A DNA stretch of 6,492 nt from Collinsella sp. (GTDB taxonomy: Bacteria > Actinomycetota > Coriobacteriia > Coriobacteriales > Coriobacteriaceae). Below are positions 1 to 4,485 of this stretch, piece by piece. The stretch spans positions 2,472 through 8,963 of the forward strand of contig DXZV01000042.1 of assembly GCA_019419485.1 (NCBI GenBank), written 5' to 3'. A program made the position numbers and the translations under genes. The stretch's first letter is position 1, and each line of letters begins with the position of its first letter. The notes under the pieces are model-generated. The model had not been told where the DNA came from. It saw only the letters and a list, made by a program, of their open reading frames with translations, and did not search any database.

Positions 1-882
1 TTCGACCTCATCGAGGGTAACGCCTGTGCCATCTCGCTCGTAAAGATCGGCAACACGCCGTGGGCACAGTGCTTCGCCACGTTTGTCCCCGACGAGATTC
101 CCACCGCCCACGCCGCGCGCTTCCAGGCGCAGATCATGGCGCATATGAGCGGCCAGGCAATGCTCAACCACGACCGTATGGTCAACGTGCGCAGCGCCGC
201 AGACATTCGCCCCGCGCTCAAGGACGGCAAGGTCGCTTGCATCCACACCATCGAAAACGCCACGTTCTTTGCCGAGGACCCCGCGCTGATCGAGGTGCTC
301 AAGAGCCTGGGCGTACTCATGTCATCACTCAGCTGGAACGCGCAGGGACCGCTCGCGAGCGGCCACGACACCCACGCCGGCCTCACCGCCGCCGGCATCG
401 AGGCGCTTACGCAGATGGAGCACGCCGGCATGGTGCTCGACGTCTCCCACCTCAACGATGAGTGCTTTGACGAGGTCGCCGCCCGCGCCACGCGTCCCTT
501 CGTCGCCAGCCACTCCAACTCCCGTGCGGTTTGCGGCGTCAAACGCAACCTTACCGACGACCAGTTCCGCACCATTCGCGACATGGGTGGCATCGTCGGC
601 CTCAACTACTGCAGCGAGTTCCTTTCCAACGACGCAACCGACAAGACCGCCGCAGACGTCACCTTCGACCAGCTGGCGGCGCATATCGAGCACTGGCTCG
701 ACCTGGGCGGCGAGGACGTCATCGCGCTCGGCGGCGACTGGGACGGCGCCACGGTGCCCGCTTTCCTCTCCGATGCCAGCAAGATGCCCGAGTTCCAGAA
801 CATGCTTTCCAAGCATTTTGGCAAGACCGTGATGCAAAAGCTCTGCAGCGACAACGCGCTCGCCTTCTTTGAGCGTTATTAA
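1..882 (+). CDS. Peptidase family M19 (renal-type) membrane dipeptidase, 5'-truncated by the window edge
   Basis: This is a zinc dipeptidase of the amidohydrolase-like M19 family; characterised members cleave dipeptides, some with D-residues at the C-terminal side. The frame is open from base 1, and 293 codons are visible before TAA at 880-882. The family usually has somewhat over 300 residues, so only a short N-terminal part is missing, including the HxD metal motif. Visible metal or active-site positions, numbered from base 1, are Glu85 in the IEN motif (bridging glutamate), His150 in DVSH, His171 in SHSNSR and Asp246 in GGDWDG. The LSWNAQGPL and GLTAAG segments (about residues 111-130) also fit the family. 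No signal peptide can be judged because the N-terminus is outside. A strong hairpin follows 16 bp after the stop. Family assignment is firm; the exact substrate is unknown. Confidence 0.93.
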   Translation, partial: FDLIEGNACAISLVKIGNTPWAQCFATFVPDEIPTAHAARFQAQIMAHMSGQAMLNHDRMVNVRSAADIRPALKDGKVACIHTIENATFFAEDPALIEVLKSLGVLMSSLSWNAQGPLASGHDTHAGLTAAGIEALTQMEHAGMVLDVSHLNDECFDEVAARATRPFVASHSNSRAVCGVKRNLTDDQFRTIRDMGGIVGLNYCSEFLSNDATDKTAADVTFDQLAAHIEHWLDLGGEDVIALGGDWDGATVPAFLSDASKMPEFQNMLSKHFGKTVMQKLCSDNALAFFERY

Positions 883-898
883 TTTCACATCCCTTGAG

Positions 899-934
899 CG
901 GGCCGGCATGCCGAACGGTCGACATGCCGGCCCG
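899..934 (+). terminator. 12-bp GC-rich hairpin after the dipeptidase, possible terminator
   Basis: CGGGCCGGCATG (899-910) is perfectly complementary in inverse to CATGCCGGCCCG (923-934), with a 12-nt loop. It starts 16 bp after the dipeptidase stop and ends before the ribosome binding site of the next gene. No T-run follows on the + strand, so it is not a classical intrinsic terminator. It could instead be a partial terminator, a 3'-end stabiliser, or a structure affecting translation of the downstream gene, whose ribosome binding site is 10 bp further on. Confidence 0.5.
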
Positions 935-944
935 TCCCCAATCC

Positions 945-950
945 AAAGGA
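945..950 (+). promoter_or_regulatory. Ribosome binding site that decides the TTG start of the YgjP-like gene
   Basis: AAAGGA lies 6 bp before the TTG at 957. Neither of the longer in-frame starts (ATG 924, TTG 894) has a comparable site, so this element fixes the start. Confidence 0.65.
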
Positions 951-956
951 CCGCTT

Positions 957-1733
957 TTGACGCAGCAGTTTACGATTTCCGTATCTCGACTGGATGGGAC
1001 GCCCATCCCCGTCGTCGTTACCAAAAAGCGCGTCAAGAACTTCAATCTACGCGTCACAACGAGCGGCGAGGTCCACGCCAGCGCACCGCTCGGCGCCAGT
1101 CGCGAACGCGTCGAGGCATTCGTTCAACGTAACAGTGCCTGGATTGTCAACCGACTTGCCCAGCGCGAGCAACGTCAGGCGACGGCGCGAGAGCCGCTCA
1201 GTCCCTCGTCCATCATTGCACTTTGGGGCAAGCCCATCACGGTACAGGACGCACTCGATCACAACTTTGCATCACCCGCACCGCGGCCCAAGCAGGCCAC
1301 CTTCGCAAGTTTTATGGGTACCGACGAGCCAAGTGGGCGCGCGCGGGCAAAGCAGCGCACAGCCCTTGACGGCCTAACGCCCAAAGAATTCCAGACCCGC
1401 ATCGACCAACTCTATGCATCCGAGGTCACCGCAGCGCTACGCGACATCGTGCACGCGTACGAAATCGCAATGGGCGTCACCGTGGCCCGCGCCTCCGTGC
1501 GCAGTATGAAAACGCGTTGGGGTTCCTGCACACCCAAAACCGGCGCCATTCGCATCGCGCGCGAGCTCGCCGCCTATCCCGTCGAATGCCTCGACATGGT
1601 TGTCGCCCACGAGCTCGTCCATCTGCTCGAGCCGAGTCACAATCAGCGGTTTCACGCCCTGCTCGACATGTACTGCCCCAACAATGGAGCTCTGTCGCAG
1701 CGGCTCAAGCAGCCACCCATAGAGACGTATTAG
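957..1733 (+). CDS. YgjP-like zinc metallopeptidase (PF01863, formerly DUF45), probable TTG start
   Basis: This is a predicted cytoplasmic zinc protease of the YgjP/DUF45 family; its substrates are not established. Counting from the TTG at 957, the protein has 258 residues. The C-terminal half carries the family signature: RWGSC at 187-191, then HELVHLLEPSH at 218-228, giving zinc ligands His218, His222 and probably His228, with Glu219 as general base. The N-terminal third is the usual beta-rich part (residues 4-45). A linker rich in Ala, Arg, Pro and Ser (about 105-140) separates the two halves. TTG 957 is chosen because AAAGGA lies at 945-950, exactly 6 bp upstream. The in-frame ATG at 924 lies inside the preceding hairpin and has no ribosome binding site, and the TTG at 894 also lacks a convincing one. 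The gene ends 6 bp from the convergent folB. There are no membrane segments or signal peptide. Confidence 0.87.
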   Translation: MTQQFTISVSRLDGTPIPVVVTKKRVKNFNLRVTTSGEVHASAPLGASRERVEAFVQRNSAWIVNRLAQREQRQATAREPLSPSSIIALWGKPITVQDALDHNFASPAPRPKQATFASFMGTDEPSGRARAKQRTALDGLTPKEFQTRIDQLYASEVTAALRDIVHAYEIAMGVTVARASVRSMKTRWGSCTPKTGAIRIARELAAYPVECLDMVVAHELVHLLEPSHNQRFHALLDMYCPNNGALSQRLKQPPIETY

Positions 1734-1739
1734 AACCGG

Positions 1740-2225
1740 TTAGCGCACGCGCTCGATCTCGACGCCGCAGCTTGCCAGGGGCAGGCCAACAGGAGCCCAC
1801 GGCTTATCGAGCTTGATGCGCACACCAAGCAGCGAGGGATAACGACGCAGCAGCATCTGGGCTGTCCCCTCGGCTGCAGCCTCGATGAGCTTAAACGTAT
1901 GCTCGCGCAGATAGCCATCGACATCGTGGCACACCGAGCCGTAATCAATCGAGGCGTCCAAGTTATCGTGCTCCCCCGCTGCACGCAGGTCGGCATAGAG
2001 CACCAAGGACACGATGAACTTCTGGCCCAGCGCGTTCTCTTCGGGATACACGCCGTGGTTAGCAAAAACCTCAAGACCTTCAACGGTGATGCGGTCGGCA
2101 TGGCGCAGATCGTCATAGTTCACGTGGGGCACCGCCGTTGCAGTGGATATTTCGCCCCTTCCACGGCGGGCGAGCTCGGCGCCTTCAGTCTTGGTTGCAT
2201 TCTCGGGCAGCTTCTTGTTACTCAT
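1740..2225 (-). CDS. folB: Dihydroneopterin aldolase
   Basis: FolB converts 7,8-dihydroneopterin to 6-hydroxymethyl-7,8-dihydropterin plus glycolaldehyde in folate synthesis, in the cytoplasm. The protein has 161 residues. The family core begins near residue 43 with the ITVEGLEVFANHGVYPEE block (46-63), containing the conserved acidic residues Glu62/Glu63. It continues with DYGSVC (94-99, Tyr95), the helix FKLIEAAAEG (111-120), and KPWAPV (141-146, with the conserved active-site Lys141), ending in GVEIERVR. Typical FolB proteins have about 120 residues, so this one has roughly 40 extra N-terminal residues, charged and probably flexible. The start is well supported: AAGGAG lies 9 bp upstream of ATG 2225, so the extension is likely translated. 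It is the last gene of the folE-HD-folB cluster, 43 bp after the HD gene. folP and folK are not adjacent in this window. Confidence 0.93.
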   Translation of the reverse strand: MSNKKLPENATKTEGAELARRGRGEISTATAVPHVNYDDLRHADRITVEGLEVFANHGVYPEENALGQKFIVSLVLYADLRAAGEHDNLDASIDYGSVCHDVDGYLREHTFKLIEAAAEGTAQMLLRRYPSLLGVRIKLDKPWAPVGLPLASCGVEIERVR

Positions 2226-2268
2226 CGCGATCGTCTCCTTCGTTTAGAACCCCGACCGCGCAAACTAA

Positions 2269-2850
2269 CTACACGCGAATCGACAGGTTCTTTTTATCAT
2301 CGCTCCAGTTGCAAGCATTGCGCGCGGGGCATGCAAAGCAGGCGCGCGACGCTTTGTCAGCTGCATAGAGCAGACGCTCAAGCGGTTGGCTGTTCACGCG
2401 CAGCTTTCGATGGCCCAAAATGGCCGTCTTAATGGCTGCGGCATCGGCCGGCTCAAACGCCACGTCATCGGGCATGCCGCCGAGAATCGCATCAGCGACG
2501 CGTTCGCTTGCAACATCATGGGATATACCCGATTCATACTGTTCATCTTTGCCGATATCGTGAAGAAGTGCCGTGGCGTAGATGACCTCGCGGTCAAATT
2601 CGAGCTCTTCCTCGAGATTCTTGATCCACATAATGCGAGCGACATCGAGCAAATGGTCAATACCGTGGCGGCAGAAGGTGCGCCCCGATTCCAACTGTAC
2701 AATGTTGCCCAGGTGCCGCCGGAACAGCCCGTTGGCACAAATGTAATCAATGCGAGGCATGGCACCAAAAGGCGCCAGGCCCGAAGCCATAAAACCGCGA
2801 CGCGGCGTTCCCTCGTCAGTATTCGATGTAAAGTCGTTGACGACTCTCAT
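2269..2850 (-). CDS. HD-domain metal-dependent phosphohydrolase between folE and folB
   Basis: This 193-residue cytoplasmic protein carries an HD phosphohydrolase domain. Visible metal-site residues are His62 (RHGIDH, 61-66), His97-Asp98 in LLHDIGK (95-101) and Asp165 in AADK (163-166). His111 in SHDVASE is another conserved-looking histidine. Near the C-terminus Cys171-x2-Cys174-x5-Cys180 (CFACPARNAC) forms a possible metal-binding cluster. The ATG at 2850 follows the folE stop by 2 bp, so translation is probably coupled. An AGGA about 16 bp upstream is too far to be convincing. In-frame ATGs at codon 21 (2790) and codon 31 (2760) are alternatives, and homologous sequence appears to start near the MPRIDYICANGLF block at 31-43, so a shorter protein is possible. 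The substrate cannot be read from sequence. Position between folE and folB suggests a pterin phosphate; a general nucleotide phosphohydrolase is the alternative. Confidence 0.85.
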   Translation of the reverse strand: MRVVNDFTSNTDEGTPRRGFMASGLAPFGAMPRIDYICANGLFRRHLGNIVQLESGRTFCRHGIDHLLDVARIMWIKNLEEELEFDREVIYATALLHDIGKDEQYESGISHDVASERVADAILGGMPDDVAFEPADAAAIKTAILGHRKLRVNSQPLERLLYAADKASRACFACPARNACNWSDDKKNLSIRV

Positions 2851-2852
2851 GG

Positions 2853-3410
2853 TTAGCGGCCCAACATCCTAAAGAAACGCTCCTCGAGCGCGGAATCGGT
2901 CTCAAAGACGCCGCGGCGAGCGAGCGTCACGGTCTTGGTGCCGGGCTTTTGCACGCCACGCATCGTCATGCACATATGCTCGGCCTCCATCAACACAATC
3001 GCTCCCTGGGGAGCGAGATAATCCATGAGGGCATCGGCAACCTGTGCACACAGTTGCTCCTGCAGCTGCAGACGGCGGGCATAAACCTCAACCGTGCGGG
3101 CAAGCTTGGAGAGTCCAGCCACGCGACCGTTAGGGATATAGCCGATGGCAGCTTTGCCGTAAAACGGCAGCAGATGATGCTCGCACAGCGAGTAAAACGT
3201 GATATCGCGCTCGATAACCAAATCGTTCGAAGCGACGGCAAAGGTTTTGGACAGATGCTCCTCGGCACTCTGGTCCATGCCGCCGGCGATCTCACCATAC
3301 ATACGGGCAACGCGCGCCGGGGTCTCCAGCAGGCCCTCACGAGTTGGGTCCTCGCCTATGCCCTCAAGCAACAGCTTAATGGCGGCCTCGACTTTTTCCT
3401 GATCGACCAT
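2853..3410 (-). CDS. folE: GTP cyclohydrolase I (type IA)
   Basis: FolE converts GTP to 7,8-dihydroneopterin triphosphate plus formate, the first step of folate and pterin synthesis, as a cytoplasmic homodecamer. The 185-residue protein has the whole fold: DPTREGLLETPARVARMY (21-38), the zinc motif SLCEHHLLPFYG (74-85) with Cys76 and His79, His78 as the probable catalytic histidine, GRVAGLSKLAR (95-105), RLQLQEQL (113-120), and HMCMTMRG (145-152) with Cys147 as third zinc ligand. The start at 3410 is chosen because GAGG lies 5 bp upstream and the family N-terminus begins there. The frame also stays open upstream to 3473, but those codons look like leader sequence. There are 66 bp between the nrdG stop and this start. 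A weak -10-like TACCAT (minus strand, 3450-3445) could serve a separate folE promoter, but read-through from nrdDG is equally possible. Confidence 0.96.
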   Translation of the reverse strand: MVDQEKVEAAIKLLLEGIGEDPTREGLLETPARVARMYGEIAGGMDQSAEEHLSKTFAVASNDLVIERDITFYSLCEHHLLPFYGKAAIGYIPNGRVAGLSKLARTVEVYARRLQLQEQLCAQVADALMDYLAPQGAIVLMEAEHMCMTMRGVQKPGTKTVTLARRGVFETDSALEERFFRMLGR

Positions 3411-3476
3411 CTGGGCCTCACTTTTCCGATTTTGCGTTCGCGCTATGGTACCACGCCCTCCGGCATCGACCACAAG

Positions 3477-4058
3477 CTACATAGTATGGGTCGAATAGAC
3501 CGGATCATCACGCCAAAGTTCAACCGCATCACAAAGCGCAACGCCCTCGCGCTCAGCACGGGCGCGCGTGGCGTTCATATCGATCACGCGCTGGTTACTC
3601 GAGCCCCTAAAACGCAACGAGATATCGTACAGATCTTGAACAAACGGGCCGTCCACCAACATATCAAGACAGGTAAGGATACGGTCCGTGACCTCGGTAT
3701 GGTGGCGTCCTCCCGGCATAAGCTCCTCGAGCACATCGCCGGTAAAACACCAAATGGTCTTCCCCGACTCCACGGGATAAGCCTCACGAACACGCTCGAC
3801 AAACTCAACGAGCCCCACCTGATTCTCAGGTTCCATAGGCTCCCCGCCCAGAATCGTCAGGCCATCGATAAAGGGATGGTCGAGGCTCTCGATAATCTTA
3901 TCCTCGACGGCGCGATCAAAGGGCTCGCCCGCAGCAAAGTCCCACGCAACAGAGTTAAAGCAATTCTTGCACCCACGACGGCACCCGCTCACAAACAGAG
4001 AAGTACGAACGCCTTCCCCATCAGCAATGTCGAAATACTTAATGTTCGCGTAGTTCAT
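3477..4058 (-). CDS. nrdG: Anaerobic ribonucleotide reductase activating protein (radical SAM)
   Basis: NrdG uses a 4Fe-4S cluster and S-adenosylmethionine to generate the glycyl radical on NrdD. The 193-residue protein has the radical-SAM cluster motif Cys26-x3-Cys30-x2-Cys33 (GCRRGCKNCFN, 25-35), the GGEP SAM-binding motif (71-74), LVDGPFV (134-140) and FRGSSNQRVID (150-160) typical of NrdG. Length is slightly above the roughly 155-residue E. coli form, but normal for many Gram-positive NrdGs. The start at 4058 is supported by GGAGAG 6 bp upstream. The frame is open further upstream to 4214, but that stretch crosses an inverted repeat and lacks family similarity. It is co-directional with nrdD, 427 bp downstream of it, an unusually long gap for this pair, and a large hairpin (4074-4157) ends 15 bp before the start codon. 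Confidence 0.95.
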   Translation of the reverse strand: MNYANIKYFDIADGEGVRTSLFVSGCRRGCKNCFNSVAWDFAAGEPFDRAVEDKIIESLDHPFIDGLTILGGEPMEPENQVGLVEFVERVREAYPVESGKTIWCFTGDVLEELMPGGRHHTEVTDRILTCLDMLVDGPFVQDLYDISLRFRGSSNQRVIDMNATRARAEREGVALCDAVELWRDDPVYSTHTM

Positions 4059-4073
4059 AGATAACTCTCCCAG

Positions 4074-4157
4074 GAGGCCGGGACATATCATCCCGTCCTC
4101 AAACATTCTCGGCCTGCGGCCTGCGAAACTGCGGGCGGGACGATATATCCCGGCCTC
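4074..4157. repeat. Inverted repeat with 25-bp arms directly upstream of nrdG
   Basis: The arms 4074-4098 and 4133-4157 are inverted copies matching at 22 of 25 positions, with a 34-nt loop. Each arm holds a 15-bp near-palindrome, GGGA-N7-TCCC: GGGACATATCATCCC at 4080-4094 and GGGACGATATATCCC at 4137-4151, centres 57 bp apart. On the minus strand the loop contains a tandem GCAGGCC pair. The structure ends 15 bp before the nrdG start and leaves the ribosome binding site (4065-4070) unpaired. It could be an mRNA hairpin or processing site between nrdD and nrdG, or a pair of operators. No T-run follows, so a simple terminator is unlikely. Confidence 0.75.
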
Positions 4158-4171
4158 ATGCAAAGGGTAAC

Positions 4172-4399
4172 TCAATGAACGAAGCGAACATCGAGCATAG
4201 GGTTCGAGGTCCAATAAATACTCAGCTGCAGCTCAACCGCCATTGCAAGCAAATCGTCATTGCAGCTCAACTCATTTCCGCTCAGAACTTCGAGGAGTGA
4301 GCAGACCGCATGCTGCATCTCAGCTACATCAACTTGGCTGAACCGAGAGGGCCGCTTGGGCTTTTGCTCGATATGAGTTCCGCACGCAAAGAAGGCCAC
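4172..4399 (-). CDS. Possible small hypothetical protein, 75 codons, GTG start; may not be a real gene
   Basis: An uninterrupted 75-codon frame runs from GTG 4399 to TGA at 4174-4172. The predicted peptide has a basic N-terminal part (EQKPKRPSRFS, about residues 11-21), then two segments that look helical (EMQHAVCSLLEVL and DDLLAMAVELQLSIYW), and ends MLDVRFVH. A GAAGG lies about 9 bp before the GTG, but it is part of the 9-bp hairpin there. The first 27 codons lie on or inside the large inverted repeat. The opposite arm, read on the + strand (antisense to the nrdD end), encodes the same EQKPKRPSRFS and EMQHAV words in register. I recognise no family. It may be a real orphan gene, a remnant, or a chance open frame through a duplication. 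Confidence 0.3.
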   Translation of the reverse strand: MAFFACGTHIEQKPKRPSRFSQVDVAEMQHAVCSLLEVLSGNELSCNDDLLAMAVELQLSIYWTSNPMLDVRFVH

Positions 4400-4474
4400 T
4401 TAATGTGGCCTTCGTCTTGCGCAGGACTGTCCGAAATAGCGAGCAAAAGCCCAAGCGGCCCTCTCGGTTCAGCC
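4336..4474. repeat. Perfect 35-bp inverted repeat around a central hairpin, downstream of nrdD
   Basis: Arm 4336-4370 is the exact reverse complement of arm 4440-4474 (35/35), separated by 69 bp. The midpoint of the repeat (4405) nearly coincides with that of the 9-bp hairpin at 4391-4413, so the whole is a nested palindrome. Weaker but gap-free similarity continues outward to about 4290 on the left and 4520 on the right, inside the nrdD coding end, in blocks CGAGGAG, GACCGC and TGCTGCATCTC. Inward, TAT, TTCsG and GCGCAA-like blocks also recur with an indel. It starts 11 bp past the nrdD stop. Possible roles are nrdD transcript termination or 3' stabilisation; origin by inverted duplication is the best reading. 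Confidence 0.9.
4391..4413 (-). terminator. Hairpin at the centre of the inverted repeat, probable nrdD terminator
   Basis: GAAGGCCAC (4391-4399) and GTGGCCTTC (4405-4413) form a perfect 9-bp stem with a 5-nt loop. On the minus strand, downstream of nrdD, the stem is followed by TTTGCG, a short T-run. Flanking bases add further G-U and Watson-Crick pairs only in the minus-strand RNA, which favours function in the nrdD transcript. The T-run is weak, so termination may be partial and leave some read-through into nrdG. Confidence 0.5.
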
Positions 4475-4485
4475 CCGGAGCGGTA

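Larger units (their letters stand above)
4059..4485. other. 427-bp nrdD-nrdG intergenic region rich in inverted repeats
   Basis: Between the nrdD stop and the nrdG start lie, in minus-strand order, a perfect 35-bp inverted repeat enclosing a 9-bp hairpin (4336-4474), a 75-codon open frame (4399-4172), and a second inverted repeat with 25-bp arms (4074-4157). The minus strand directly before the nrdG ribosome binding site has no clear -35/-10 pair at good spacing. nrdG may therefore be expressed by read-through from nrdD or from a promoter I cannot recognise. GC content and codon-like composition drop in the 4160-4330 stretch relative to the flanking genes. Confidence 0.8.

Noticed and set aside
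325..909. Minus-strand 194-codon open frame opposite the dipeptidase
   Set aside because: It is antisense to a gene with clear M19 motifs and has no recognisable domain.
1734..1741. AACCGGTT palindrome at the convergence of the YgjP-like gene and folB
   Set aside because: It is only 8 bp and overlaps the folB stop codon; too short to count as a terminator or site.
3411..3473. N-terminal extension of folE by 21 codons
   Set aside because: The ATG at 3410 has its own ribosome binding site and matches the usual FolE N-terminus. The upstream codons look like untranslated leader.
2949..4064. Plus-strand 371-codon open frame opposite folE and nrdG
   Set aside because: It crosses two well-supported minus-strand genes and their spacer, with no domain features.
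4080..4151. Classical NrdR box pair upstream of nrdG
   Set aside because: The ATAT cores are suggestive, but the flanks are GGGA/TCCC rather than CAC/GTG-like and the spacing is 57 bp instead of about 31-32, so I do not call them NrdR boxes.
4059..4214. N-terminal extension of nrdG
   Set aside because: The frame is open to 4214, but the added residues cover an inverted repeat and match no NrdG feature. The ATG at 4058 has GGAGAG at ideal spacing.
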